Of a stretch of DNA of 64,000 nt, positions 1-11,209 are shown one piece after another. Source of the DNA: Delphinus delphis (taxonomy: Eukaryota > Chordata > Mammalia > Artiodactyla > Delphinidae); contig NC_082683.1 of assembly GCF_949987515.2 (NCBI RefSeq), forward strand, positions 122,350,582-122,414,581. Direction: 5' to 3'. The notes beneath the pieces are model-generated. The model saw only the letters and a program-made list of their open reading frames with translations. It was not told the origin of the DNA and made no database searches. The translations under genes and the position numbers were made by a program. How positions within the stretch are numbered: position 1 is the stretch's first letter; every line of letters begins with the position of its first letter.

Positions 1-244
1 ATTGGGTCTTTGTCGCTGTGCACGGGCTTTCTCTAGTTGCAGAGAGAGGGGGCCACTCCTCGTTGCCGTGCGTGGGCCTCTCATTGCGGTGGCTTCCCTT
101 GTTGCTCTAGAGCACAGGCTCAGTAGTTGTGGCTCACAGGCGTAGTTGCTCTGTGGCATGTGGGATCTTCCTGGACCAGGGCTTGAACCCATGTCCCCTG
201 CATTGGCAGGCGGATTCTTAACCACTGCGCCACCAGGGGAGCCC
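1..244 (-). mobile_element. tRNA-derived CHR-type SINE, long subfamily, cut by window edge
   Basis: The tRNA-related head is at the right end (reverse complement of CTGGTGGCGCAGTGGTTAAG), so the element lies on the minus strand. The body carries the repeated 'cagtagttgtggctca' motif of the longer cetartiodactyl subfamily. The tail is outside the window. Confidence 0.85.
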
Positions 245-1600
245 CGAGAATGCAGTATTTTTGTGAATCAAGTTACATGCACTACAAGGCAGGGATGAAG
301 GGAGGACAGCATGGAGAAAGCACCAGGGAAGATGTCAGGTGGGGTTAGGAAGGGCAGTTTGCCCGCTCATCGCTAGGTAATAGTTGAAGGTGAGGATGGT
401 TGAACTCTCCTTCTGAGGGGTGGGATGCTCCAGTGGAAAGTCAGTGTACCATTCAGAAAGGAACCTTAGACTGGAGGGTTACATGTTTTTCTGGGTCACT
501 GATCACTTTGTCTACAGAGGAAGAAACTCTCACCAGCCCCCGCAGGCCACCGGCTTTCTCTTTCTACTACAACAAACCTTGCCCGAAAGAAAGGTAGACT
601 CAGGATGGATTTAGTCATCAAAGGGTGATATCTTGCTTTCATTGAGTGTGTTATAAGATATTTATTAAGAAATACAGAATCAAAGGGCTGTTGAACTCAG
701 AGGAATGAATCTAGTCCTACTCTCTACAGCCCTGAGGGGTACAGGGATTTTCCCAAAGCCCCACAGAGCTAACCCTAGAACTGATGCCCTCCCATTTTCC
801 TGTCCAGCTCCTTCTTTCACATCACCCTTTCTCTTGGTTGGCAGCCTCATCCGTCCTCTACTTTCTTCATGTAGCATGCTTATTTCTGCCCCCATGTGGT
901 TCCAGGTGAACTGGGGTAAATTCCCTCCTCCTTGATTTTTCCGGCCTCAGCTATAACTGGATGCACCAAGGCAGGGAAATAATTGCAGCCTTTCCCAAAG
1001 AAAACAGCATAGAGCAGAAGGGGCACGTTACATGGCATGTTCCTGGGGCATTCCATCCATCCCAGGCATCCCTAGACTGCTAGGTGGTAAAGGCTTCTCG
1101 TTTTTTTGTCCATAAGTTTTAGTTCCTCAAAGGGACTCTTGGGTCAACACTTGGGGACATAGTGAATCACTTTCACAAAAACTTAAAAATGAGAGAAACG
1201 AGAAAGCTCTCTGAAAGATTAAACAGTAGAATGAGTGTGTTATGCATTGTGCACACCATGCCTCCTCCCCCCCCCCACCGCCCCCGTAGGACAAAGGAGT
1301 CCACTGCCTCCCTCTCCAGCCTCATCTGCCACCCTTCCCCCCAGCACTACTCCCCACTCCAGCCTCATCAGACATTGTTCCATTCATTGTCCCTATTTGG
1401 GACACGTTCCCCACTCTGCCTGAGACCCTTCCTCTCCTCCTTCCTCCGTCCCCTTCCCCTTTGACTTTCTCACCCCTTCTCTTGATTGGGTCCCATATCC
1501 CTGTGTGGTGGACACTGGGGCTCAGCCCAGACCCCGTTTTCAGGGTCAGCACACTCATCCCCATCTGCTGGAAACATCAGCAACTCCTGGAACTCTCACT
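245..1600. other. No gene recognised; C-rich tract at 1261-1285
   Basis: Unique-looking DNA. It holds a short C-rich tract (1265-1285) and a pyrimidine-rich stretch to about 1480. The small open frames lack any recognisable protein features. Confidence 0.5.
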
Positions 1601-1929
1601 GAGATTTGATCTGGGCCACAGGGAACTTCCTCCCCCAAGGTCCTGCCCCTCCCCATGGGGTGGCCATAGCCAATGACCAGCTGATTCAGGGATACCATGG
1701 CTCAGCCCCCTTGCCTCAGTTGGGGTCCATTCTGCAAGGTCATCTCATCACCAGAGTTCCTCATAAGACTGACTGGAGCCTTTGTTTGCAACCTCATTGC
1801 AGGCCAGCTTCTCCCAATCCTACCTTCCTCACTTTCTCACAGGTTTATCTCCTGAGAGAACCCTCCAGTCAACTTTCTGTACACAATTGTCCATCTTAGT
1901 CTGTTTCCCAGAAATCCAAGCTAAGACAG
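1600..1929 (+). mobile_element. ERVL-type endogenous retrovirus, 5' LTR (3' part)
   Basis: The segment ends directly before a tRNA-Leu-like primer-binding site. Its last ~120 bases contain blocks (ggccagcttctc, tctcctgagag, ccagtcaacttt, ccatct..agtctgtt) that recur at about 2935-3050, as expected for the two LTRs of one old provirus. The left boundary was not resolved. The subfamily (LTR16/LTR33-like) is uncertain. Confidence 0.6.
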
Positions 1930-1930
1930 T

Positions 1931-1945
1931 TGGTGTCAGGAGTGG
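1931..1945 (+). other. ERVL primer-binding site, tRNA-Leu type
   Basis: TGGTGTCAGGAGTGG directly follows the LTR end. This matches the primer-binding site typical of ERVL elements, which use tRNA-Leu. Confidence 0.6.
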
Positions 1946-2850
1946 CCCTAGGAAGAAGATGCTAAAATGCAATCTTGGAGATCCCTCTCACCCGTCATCT
2001 GACAAAGAGAACCCCAAAACTGGTAGGTGGAGTCAGGATAGCTTCTGATGTACGTGGCAGTGCAATTGTTAGGACTGGGCTAGGACACCAGTGGAAGGGG
2101 ATGCACTGGCTCGTGTAATATCTTAGGCACTGGAGAGGTTTGAGGGAAATAGTATCTAAGAGGATCATGGAAGTGGTGGCACTTGCTGAATGTCATTGAT
2201 TCATTGAAGAGAGATGATGACAGGCTCAGAGTAAAACTAATCATCCGTTCTAGGCAAAATGTGAAAGCCAAAGCCTCCTTGGCAGCATTTAAGGAAATCC
2301 TAATCTCTGCAGTAGGGCCGGGAAGTGCGGAGAATCAGGCTCAGAACTCAATTGTAGGAGGAACAGATCTGCAGAGAAAGTTGAATCTGGCCCTAGCAAG
2401 TCTCCTGTGCCAAAGTCGTGGTCCTAATATAGAAGAAACGGACCCTAAGACATGAGACCGGGATATCTGAGTAGATGCAGTTGAGAACCTTGAATTTACA
2501 GATTTTCCTGGAGCCATTGGATCCACAGAAGTGTTCTACTCCCGACTGGTGGCAGATTCTGAAGATCGTGTGGAAGGTTCCATTGAGACAGGTGTCTTAC
2601 AAGATGATGCTTATTTCTCTCAGGATCTACCTCCGTCTCCTCTCCTGGCAATTAGACCAACCACATGGACTAAATCCCTGCACAATGTGACTGAGGATAA
2701 GCTGGGCTTGCTAAGGAGGAGAGGGACCATCTGCTGAGATGGCCACAGAATCTGACTAACGTGTACCAGCAGGAGCTGGAAGACTACACTTAGGACTGAA
2801 TCCTGAGGTGCTGGGTCAAGGGGGACGGAAAATAAAGTTGGATAAAGGAG
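1946..2850 (+). mobile_element. ERVL internal region, heavily decayed and deleted
   Basis: About 0.9 kb lies between the primer-binding site and the second LTR, where an intact ERVL has several kb. Only short open pieces remain (90 aa at 2183-2455 and about 70 aa at 2475-2737). No protease, reverse transcriptase or integrase motif is visible. This is a defective ancient fossil. Confidence 0.55.
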
Positions 2851-2854
2851 AGTT

Positions 2855-3065
2855 ATTTAGGAGCTCTCTGAAGGGCTATTCAATTTTGGAGCTCCCTGGA
2901 GGACCAACTGAGGCCTCAGCTGCAACTGTATTGCTGGCCAGCTTCTCTTTCTATGCTTTTCTCTCTTCCTTATAGGTCCTTCGACCCTCTCTAGGTAGGT
3001 AACTCTCCAGTCAGTTTTCTGGTACAACTCTCCATCCCAGAGTCTATTCCAGATTCTCTCCTGTG
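2855..3065 (+). mobile_element. ERVL-type 3' LTR, partial
   Basis: This shares ordered blocks with 1790-1915: 'attgc.ggccagcttctc', 'ctccagtca.ttttctg' and 'cca.ctccatcccagagtct'. The divergence between the two LTRs is high, so the insertion is old. L2-like sequence follows at once. Confidence 0.55.
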
Positions 3066-3089
3066 TGTTCCTAGTCTGTCTCTACTTCC

Positions 3090-3205
3090 TCTGTTGTAAC
3101 ACTTATCACACTTGCCCACTCTTCGGCCCCAGTACTTACCATAGTGCCTTGAATGCTGGCACATAGTAGTTGCTCAGTTACTTATTGTTGAATGAATGGT
3201 GAAAT
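3090..3205 (+). repeat. L2 LINE 3' end
   Basis: Contains the L2 terminal signature 'gctggcacatagtagttgctcag' in variant form, followed by TTGTTGAATGAATG. Confidence 0.55.
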
Positions 3206-4316
3206 GAATGTGACTTAGGGAGACAGAATGGCTCTCAGGTCAGAATAAGACCTGATGGAAAGAATTACTATATCTAAAGAAAGAAGGGGCTGGTTAGCCT
3301 CAGAATAGTAATAAAAGCAAATCTTAGAACCGTGTTCGTCCAAGTAGCATCCAGAGAGAGGTGCCTTAGCCATAGGATTTTGCTTATTCTGATCCCTTTA
3401 AGCAAAGCTGTGTCTAATGTGGAGATATAAGAAAGGGCTGCAGCCAATGAGTTTATTGCATGTCCAGTCACATGGGTGAGACCCTGCTGCGGAGGTAGGT
3501 GCCCCAGAGGCAACCTTAACCTGCTGCCCTTGCACATTTGGTCCATCTACTACCTTCCTCTTATTCTGCTTCCAGGATCACCAAATAACTCCATCTGTGG
3601 ATTGGTTTCTCACATAGGCCTATTGACAGGTCATGGGGACTCGGGTATTCAAGTCCATGGAGCAGCTATAATTCTTCATGGAAGTGAACTAACTTACATT
3701 CTGATTTTATATATCAGTCCTGTTTAATGTGAGTCTGATCCCGAAAGATGAATCTACTCTCACTGTACTGACAAGTCACGTTTCTGGCCCTGGGAGGTCC
3801 AGGGCCAGAACCTAGACTGTGGGTGAACTCACTAAGGTAATGATGCATTCCCACCCCTTCCCCATGTTGACTTTGGGGATCTCATTGGCTTTTTCTAGGG
3901 AATACCCTGACTTCACCATGTGCTAAGAATCTATTATCTATTTTGGGATTTCCATGAAGAGTAGGGCAGGGACTGGGTGGTCAACTTCCTTTTTCCCTCT
4001 AACAATATTACCTGGTGCTTGGGCTTATAATCATTATTTAATGGAGACTAAATGAACTGAATGTCCCTGTGGTATATGGGGTCCCTTGGAATGAGGGAAT
4101 TCCTCCCTCAGGGTGACTGGTGAGGAGGTCTCTGGGGTCTGTGGACTGAAGTGGGTGCTCTGTAATATTTCATATGGGGTCTGGGATGCCTGTTGCTCTC
4201 AGGGATCCTGGGAGGGCCCTTTGGGCCTACAGTTGGGCTCTGAGCCTCAGTTTGAGAACTAGTGGTCAGAACTAAATTTGTTTCTTGTGGTTGGGAATAA
4301 AACCATTTGTCTCCTT
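3206..4316. other. No gene recognised; short hairpin at 3782-3810
   Basis: Unique-looking DNA without a convincing reading frame. It contains one perfect 12-bp inverted repeat (3782-3793 / 3799-3810). Confidence 0.5.
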
Positions 4317-4333
4317 AAAAAAAAAAATCCTTT

Positions 4334-4716
4334 AATGGAACTGGAGGGTATTATGCTTAGTGAAATAAGTCAGACAAAGGAAGACAAATACTGAATGTTA
4401 TCACTTGTGTGTGGAATCTAAACAATAAAACAAACTAGTGAATATAACAGAAAACACCCCACAGACTCACAGATATAGAGAACGAACTAGTGGTTACCAG
4501 TGGGGAGAGGGAAGGGGGAGGGTAAGATAGGGGTAGAGGAATAAGAGGTATAAACTACTATGTATAAAATAAATAAGCTACAAGGATATATTGTACAGCT
4601 CGGGAAATATAACCATTATTTTATAATAACTATAAATGGAGTATAATCTATAAAAATTTTGAATCACTATGCTGTACACCTGAAACTAACATAATATTAT
4701 AAATCAACTATACCTC
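4334..4716 (+). mobile_element. L1 LINE, 5'-truncated 3' end, with TSD
   Basis: About 380 bp of L1 tail, including 'gttatcacttgtgtgtggaa' and 'ctgtacacctgaaactaaca'. It is bracketed by a duplication of A11-TCCTTT at 4317-4333 and 4717-4733. The near-perfect TSD suggests a moderately young insertion. Confidence 0.85.
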
Positions 4717-4733
4717 AAAAAAAAAAATCCTTT

Positions 4734-4978
4734 GTATCTGTTAAATGTAGAATTTCCCCCACCTTACTCCAGGAGAAACTGAAGGTTAATTTTACCATTA
4801 CCATGATCATTTCAAAAAGTCCTTGGTAGCAACTAACTCTTTTCTAATTCGAGTATTTGGAAAATTTCACATTGCAATATCTACTCTAGCAGAAAGACAG
4901 TACTGTGTCAGACAGTGGCAGCAGACTAGATATATTGACCCAATCAATGTATAGATGTTATACTTCATGGATTTTAAG
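4734..4978. other. No gene or repeat recognised
   Basis: Short unique stretch between an L1 and a SINE. Confidence 0.5.
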
Positions 4979-4992
4979 ATGTACATTTTTTT

Positions 4993-5192
4993 GTTTTTTG
5001 CGGTACGCGGGCCTCTCACTGTTGTGGCCTCTCCCGTTACGGAGCACAGGCTCCGGACGTGCAGGCTCAGTGGCCATGGCTCACGGGCCTAGCCGCTCCG
5101 CGGCATGTGGGATCTTCCCGGACCGGGGCACGAACCTGTGTCCCCTGAATCGGCAGGCAGACTCTCAACCACTGCGCCCCCAGGGAAGCCCC
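4993..5192 (-). mobile_element. CHR-type SINE (cetacean) with TSD
   Basis: Full element on the minus strand, with a poly-T at its left end and the tRNA-like head at the right. It is flanked by copies of ATGTACATTTTTTT at 4979-4992 and 5195-5208. Confidence 0.93.
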
Positions 5193-5210
5193 AAATGTAC
5201 ATTTTTTTTT

Positions 5211-5960
5211 CACATTTATCATCTCTGAAATTGGGATAAGTCTTAATCATCGATGTCATGTCATAGTTTAAACTGGAAACAATTTTTCTTTCTTAGTTTT
5301 ACATAAAATTATGGCATCTTATAATTGATGGTATCTTAGATTAAATGAAATATGAGGGTAAAATGTTCTATAGCATTCTTGGTTGAGGGGAAGCCAGGAA
5401 TTGGAATGTTTTTTGTCATTTTTGTCCTTCGTACATGAAGTATTTTGCCCCACGGGGAGGAAGTTAATTGTCTAAAAGGAAGAAATACCTCCTAAAATAA
5501 AATTAAGAGGAAGACAAGCACTGCTCAAGGGTGAAGGATGCTGGCCTTCCTGCTGCTATGGGCACTGGCCAGGGAATGCCAACACTGTGATTACCTGGGT
5601 GTCCCTCTCTGGGTATCCCCTGGGACATTTCCTTCCACTTCTCTCACTCATAAAACCTTACCTCTCCCATCTCCTAGCCCCAGAGATTTAGCCAATCAGA
5701 CTCCTCCATAGCAGTGAATGCTAATGAGTCCATGCGTTATCCTTTTCCCTTCCTTCTCCTGTATCATGTGCACTTTAACAGTGGCTTACTGGAGTCATAC
5801 TGCCCCAGTCCAAGGGAGCCCCTCTCATGGTGGAAGTTACAGGTATCAGTGACAAGCTGGTAGAAGTCGTATTTTCAGTTCATAGCTTCCCTCAAATCAC
5901 ACCATTTATTTGGAGAGCTCCATTTTTATACTACTTTGCTGTTTACAAAACATACATTGA
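5211..5960. other. No gene recognised
   Basis: Unique-looking DNA. The open frames are short and have no family features. Confidence 0.5.
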
Positions 5961-5961
5961 C

Positions 5962-6160
5962 AGATATTTTCTTATTAGAGGCTCACAAAACCCTGAGAAG
6001 TTGGCAGGGTAGACTTTATCACCATTTTTCAGATAAGGAAGCAGAAGGCCAGAGAGATGAAGCAGTTTGGTCAATGGCACTCAGTTTGCTAATGAAGGAA
6101 ATAAGACCAGAACACAGGTACTCTGATCCTGGGGCCATTGTTCCTCCTTCTAGGAAAGAG
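5962..6160 (-). repeat. MIR SINE
   Basis: Reverse complement of the MIR core: 'ccatttttcagataaggaag', '..gagagatgaagcagtttgg' and a tail of 'accagaacacaggtactctg'. Confidence 0.65.
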
Positions 6161-7224
6161 ACCACTTCATAACAGCTGCTTCCCTTGCCTAGGACTAGAT
6201 GGGCTTCCAAAAAGGCCAGATTATACAGAGCCTGGTAGGTTATGTCAGAGGTTTTGGCCTTTATCGTAAGAGCCCTGGGAAGTCATTGAAAGACTTAAAG
6301 TAGGCAAATTAAGATGAACAGATTTTTGTTTGTTAAAGAGTTAATGAGGTGTTGTGGGGAGAATGGATTGTATGAAGGCAGGAGTGGAAACATTTAGGAG
6401 GCAGTAGATCAGGCAAGAGATGATGGCACCTGGTCTAGGTGCATGACAGTGGATGGGAGAGAGGAAGAGGGAATTCTGGGAAGATGGGGGCTAGAGCTAG
6501 TGTCCTATTGCCTTTCTGCCCTAGTTGCAGTCCAACTACCAGCTGGAGGTGTAGTGTTCTGGGAGTAGTGTTCAGCCTTCTGGGCAAGAGAGGAGCTTGG
6601 AGATAGATAGGAGAAAAGCCATGAGGCAAATTGTAGAGCTATATTACAGGGAGCTCGAGCCATGGAGATCTACTACTGACCATAGAAGGTCAGTGCCAGC
6701 CCCATGTGGTCCTAGGAGCACCTGCTGGTCTACCTGCTCTCAAGGAGCTGAGGTAGAACTGCAGCATGGACTGGGTTCCTCCATCTCTGAGAGCTGTGGT
6801 CTTTTGTTGCCTAGGAGATGGATTGCGGAGATATTTATCCAGAGGCTTCAGCAGGGGAGAGACAACCTGGCAACTGGGTCAGAGGCTGCTGTGCTTTCCA
6901 GTGCTTCTGAGTTCATTGCCATTCTTGATAGCTTGTTCAAGACAGAACAAGCCAAGTGCTCACAGAGGAAAAGGCAGTGAACCCAGGGGGTTCTCAACAG
7001 CCACAGAGAGCAATAATAAGCAAAATGCTCAGAGAGGTAACTCCTTTGGAATAAAACTGCTAGAGGAGATATTTGATCTTATTTAAAAAATAATACAAGT
7101 ACTTAAGGGGAGTCATACAACCTTAAAAAAAAAAAAGATCTCCTGGAACCAGGGAAAAAAAGAACAAAACCAAACAATAGCTCTGATTTTTAAATTTAAA
7201 AGTTAAGGAGGGGATGATCACTGT
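6161..7224. other. No gene supported; old-repeat-like segment at 6240-6480
   Basis: 6240-6480 resembles a widespread ancient mammalian interspersed repeat ('gccctgggaagtcattgaaa', 'caggcaagagatgatgg') that I cannot name with certainty. A 127-codon open frame at 6597-6980 matches no family I know and lacks supporting signals. Confidence 0.45.
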
Positions 7225-7236
7225 TGTAAACAATAT

Positions 7237-7580
7237 ATTTAAAAAAATTTTTTTTTTTGGCTGCTTTGGATCTTCGTTGCTGCGCGTGGACTTTCTCTAG
7301 TTGTGGTGAGCGGAGGCTACTCTTCGTTGCAGTGCGCGGGCTTCTTATTGCAGTGGCTTCTCTTGTCGCAGAGCACAGGCTCTAGGCACGTGAGCTTCAG
7401 TAGTTGGAGCACGCAGGCTCAGTAGTTGTGGCTCACAGGCTCTAGAGTGCAGGCTCAGTAGTTGTGGCACATGGGCTTAGTTGCTCCGTGGCATGTGGGA
7501 TCTTCCCGGACCAGGGATTCAACATGTGTCCTCTGCGTTGGCAGGCAGATTCTTAACCACTGCGCCACCAGGGAAGTCCC
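7237..7580 (-). mobile_element. CHR-type SINE, long subfamily, with TSD
   Basis: About 344 bp on the minus strand. The body has repeated 'cagtagttg' units and the tRNA-like head is at the right. The TSD TGTAAACAATAT is at 7225-7236 and 7581-7592. Confidence 0.93.
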
Positions 7581-7592
7581 TGTAAACAATAT

Positions 7593-8401
7593 TAATGCCT
7601 AGAAGTGCAAGTGAAAGAAATATCTTAATGCACAGATCAAAAATACAAAGAGACAGAAATCATGAGGGAAAAATGATATTTGGAGAGCAGATACAGGAGG
7701 CTTAACATGTGAATAATAGGGGTCCAGATGAGGTGAACTTAGGCAAGTCTGATGACTGATGCAGGCAGTAATTGATGGAGAAGACATTTCAAGGATGTTT
7801 CCTTAGCTTCTGCTTTGGACAGTTGGGAGGACAGCAGTGCTACTACCTAAAATGGATTGTCCTGGAGGATAAGTGTGTTGTGGGGCAAACCAGGCAGGTG
7901 GGAGAATGATGAGTTAAGCTTAAAAAGTATTGATCTTGAAGAGCATATGGACACAGAAGTGGAGGCACTGAATTGCTACTGGATATGCAGTTCTAGAGAA
8001 GAGATATCTGGGATGGAGATGGAGAATTAGAAACCATCAACCCAGAATGAAAATTGAAATAAAAGGCATAGATGAGAGAGCCTAAGGTAAGAGGGGAAAA
8101 AAAAAACCTGTTGGGACAAAGGCGGTGGTGCGATCATTCTCTTCTCTCCCTTCCCTTTTTACTCCCCACTCTTGACTCTACACTGGGCCTGCCTTCCATG
8201 TCCTTTCTTATTACATGACATGAGGCTTAGTGGGGAAGGGGAGGGAAAGGGGAAAAGAAGGAAGGAGAAAACAGGGAGAAGAACATGAGGAAGAGGAGTG
8301 GGAGGGGTGCCTTAAAATGGAGAAGCAGAATCAAATCTACCTAAAGGGTACCAGTTCCCATCACCTGAGCAGAGGGGTGATCCACGAGCAGGTCAACTAT
8401 C
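7593..8401. other. No gene recognised; purine-rich tract at 8231-8325
   Basis: Unique or old-repeat DNA. 8231-8325 is strongly G/A-rich on the plus strand, which accounts for a Lys/Glu-rich open frame there. Confidence 0.5.
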
Positions 8402-8413
8402 AAGGGATAGCTT

Positions 8414-8600
8414 GGGCTTCCCTGGTGGCGCAGTGGTTGAGAGTCCGCCTGCCGATGCGGGGGACACGGGTTCGTGCCCCGGTCTGGGAAGATCCCACAT
8501 GCCGCGGAGCGGCTGGGCCCGTGAGCCATGGCTGCTGAGCCTGCGTGGGCCATGACAGTGAGAGGCCCGCGTACTGCAAAAAAAAAAAAAAAAAAAAAAA
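8414..8600 (+). mobile_element. CHR-type SINE with internal deletion and TSD
   Basis: Plus-strand SINE ending in a run of A residues, flanked by AAGGGATAGCTT at 8402-8413 and 8601-8612. Compared with the other full copies here it lacks roughly 25 bases of the 3' body, after 'gagcctgcg'. Confidence 0.93.
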
Positions 8601-8689
8601 AAGGGATAGCTTCGTAGGGAGGCTCCATGGCTCTCTTTCCTGAGGTATAAAGGGGAAAGTAGAGCTAGCATTTCTTGAGCAACTGCTAT

Positions 8690-8880
8690 GTACTGGCCAC
8701 TGGATATGCTCTTTAACATTCACATTCTCATTTAATTTTCTCCAATAATCTGATAAATAAGGACGGTGAAGCTCAGAGAGGTCGAGAAATTCCCCCCAAA
8801 CCCAGGTTGGAAAGTAAAAGAGTCAGATGAATCTGTGTAACTCCAAAGCCCTTGCTTTTTCCACTCTGCCATGGAACATC
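8690..8880 (-). repeat. MIR SINE
   Basis: MIR in reverse: 'gataaataaggacggtgaag', 'ctcagagaggtcgagaaatt', 'cccttgctttttccactctg'. Confidence 0.55.
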
Positions 8881-9738
8881 GGTACCAGAGAGACCCTGCC
8901 AGAAGATTCAGATTTGGACCCACATGACTTTATTTGTATTTCCACTGGGCTTTTAGTGTCTCAGGACATTCAAAGATTTACCTTCTCTATTCTCCCGGAG
9001 TTAAGTACACACTGCCAGCCTGACCTTTCAATCTGGGCTGCTCTCTGGTTCTCGCAGGTTACTGACCAGCTCAGACAAAGGGAGAAAAATGAGCTGTCAT
9101 TCTTTCTGGGAGTTGAATGACTGCTTCCTTGTAAATACCTAGAAAATCAGTCCTCTGTGAATTAAACTCTTTCATCAACCACCAGGCAGATTCTAAGTCA
9201 TTGATTAAAGGGAAAACCTCCTAATTCATTGATCAAAATCCCGAGGCTTTACCAACTCAAAATAAAAGCAGCAACATCTGGGACAATGCTCAGCAGCTAT
9301 TCGCTCTGAGAGAAGAAGTGGTTCTTGCTTTCAACTTGGAAAATGCCTGATATTCTCAGGATTGAGATAGGTGACATTTCTTCTAACTTCACTTATCATC
9401 AAGAAAAAAAAGCAACACTAACAGGGTTTCTTATAAGTAGAACACACGGTATTAAATGCTGGAGATTCAACAGAAGAGTAGGCTAACCCTGAGTCCCAGA
9501 TTTCTGAGGGATGATCCAGATTTAAAATATTCACTTATGTGGTCCTCATCAAGGCACTGGAATTTGTGAGAAATTTTATCCTGACTTTAGTTTGGAGACA
9601 GGTTATTTTAGACATATCTTTATAGGTTTTCTTAAGGACTTGGTAATTATCTTAGGGTGACTGAACATGCATAATATGCAGTAGGCAATTCTATTCAATT
9701 CAACAAACGTTTAAGGGATGATGTTTGTATTAGTCACG
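8881..9738. other. No gene recognised
   Basis: Unique-looking DNA with no repeat or coding signal I can name. Confidence 0.45.
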
Positions 9739-9752
9739 AAAATTAGAGATGA

Positions 9753-9942
9753 GGGCTTCCCTGGTGGCGCAGTGGTTGAGAGTCCGCCTGCCGATGCAGG
9801 GGACACAGGTTCGTGCCCCGGTCCGGGAAGATCCCACATGCCGCAGAGCGGCTGGGCCCGTGAGCCATGGCCGCTGAGCCTGCGCATCTGGAGCCTGTGC
9901 TCCGCAACGGGAGAGGCCACGACAGTGAGAGGCCCGCGTACC

Positions 9943-9978
<36 letters not shown>
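9753..9978 (+). mobile_element. CHR-type SINE, young, long A-tail, with TSD
   Basis: Full-length plus-strand SINE with a run of 38 A residues (9945-9982, partly overlapping the TSD). The TSD AAAATTAGAGATGA (9739-9752) is repeated with one change at 9979-9992. Confidence 0.94.
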
Positions 9979-9984
<6 letters not shown>

Positions 9985-10399
9985 AGAAATGAAAAATTAT
10001 ATGGTGGCTCTTTGTTTACTGCCTTATAGTAGTAAACAGGTAAGGAAATAGAAGCTGAGCTTCCAAGTAAAGATAGGAGACTGAGTACATAGATTTATCT
10101 TCTCTCCCCCAAGACCCCTTAAAGTATTAGTAAAATCTCAAAAAAATTGTAATCTCTATACAGTGAAGAGAATGAACAATTTGAAAACTTTTAGGAAGGT
10201 AGAAAATAGGTGAAAGAGTGGTACCTGGTGAAGTAGAGGAAAGGAGGAACTACAACGAAGAAGAAAACTTAGATACCAACAGGCACTGGAACAAAGACAT
10301 CATATATAATTGGGGGCAGGGCGGTGGTATGTGGGGCTACAGAGAGGAAGTAATTGAAACTATGTATGGAACAGACGACCTCTCCCTCACTCCCCACAC

Positions 10400-11000
10400 T
10401 GAACGCCTAGCATCAAGGCATGTATGTATTCCCTCAACTCAGGCAAACGAACAAAGAAACAAAAACAAAAAATGGGAATTATCTTTAAAGAACTTAAATG
10501 ATCTACATGGCAGATCAATACAGGAAGTTCAACATCTGACTAATAATGTGTCCTACAAAAGGAAAGCAGATAAAATTGGGGTGAGAAGATTGTCAAAGAA
10601 ATAATAGAAGCAAATTCCTAGAGTCAAAGAGCAAAGTGTCCACATTGAAATAGTCCATCATATTTCCAACATAATCAAGGCAAAATGACCCAAATCTTGA
10701 TATATCATTGTGAAACTCAAAACTCAAGGATGCTCCTAAAAGCTTCCGAAGAGAAAACAAACAAACAAAAACAGAATGCACACAAGGTAATAAGGAGCAG
10801 CCTGGCATTAACATTCTCATCAGCAACATTGGATGTTGGTAGTTCATCGAGAAATGTCTTCAGGAAATGTTCTGAGAGGAAAAAAAATTAACCTGAAGTC
10901 CTATACCTGGAGAAGTTAATAGTCAAATATGAGGGTAGAATTACTTTTACACTTGTAAGAACTGGGGAATATTATCTCCCATGCATGTTTCCTCAGAAAA
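10400..11000 (+). mobile_element. Old L1 (L1M type) 3' ORF2/3' UTR fragment
   Basis: Recognisable old L1 3' sequence: a 'caggaagttcaacatctgac' motif, then 'caaggatgctcctaaaagct', 'aacattggatgttgg' and 'atgagggtagaattact'. Limits are approximate and the copy is strongly diverged. Confidence 0.6.
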
Positions 11001-11209
11001 TTGTTTGAGAATGCACTACATCTAAATGAAGGCCTAAGCTAAGAAAGAAAAAGAAGTGGGATTCAGGAAATGGTGGATCCAGCCCTGGCGAGAGGTTAAC
11101 CCATTCAGCAGGCCTAGGGTCTGGCTCAGGGGATTAGACAGAGGGAGGCCTTTTGAGGGGAAAAATTGCAATTGTATAACATGATTGAGAATTCATTGAT
11201 TTTCAGCTT

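Noticed and set aside
2183..2455. 90-codon frame as a possible domesticated gag-like gene
   Set aside because: Too short, no start context or conserved motif visible, and it lies in a decayed ERVL interior with many stops around it.
6597..6980. 127-codon open frame, plus strand
   Set aside because: No recognisable domain, no codon-use or splice evidence, and next to old repeat sequence. Compatible with chance in 64 kb.
8341..8723. Several overlapping ~100-codon frames on the minus strand
   Set aside because: Antisense translations of the SINE and its poly(A). The same translated motif (AMAHGPSRSAACGIFP) recurs at every SINE in the window.
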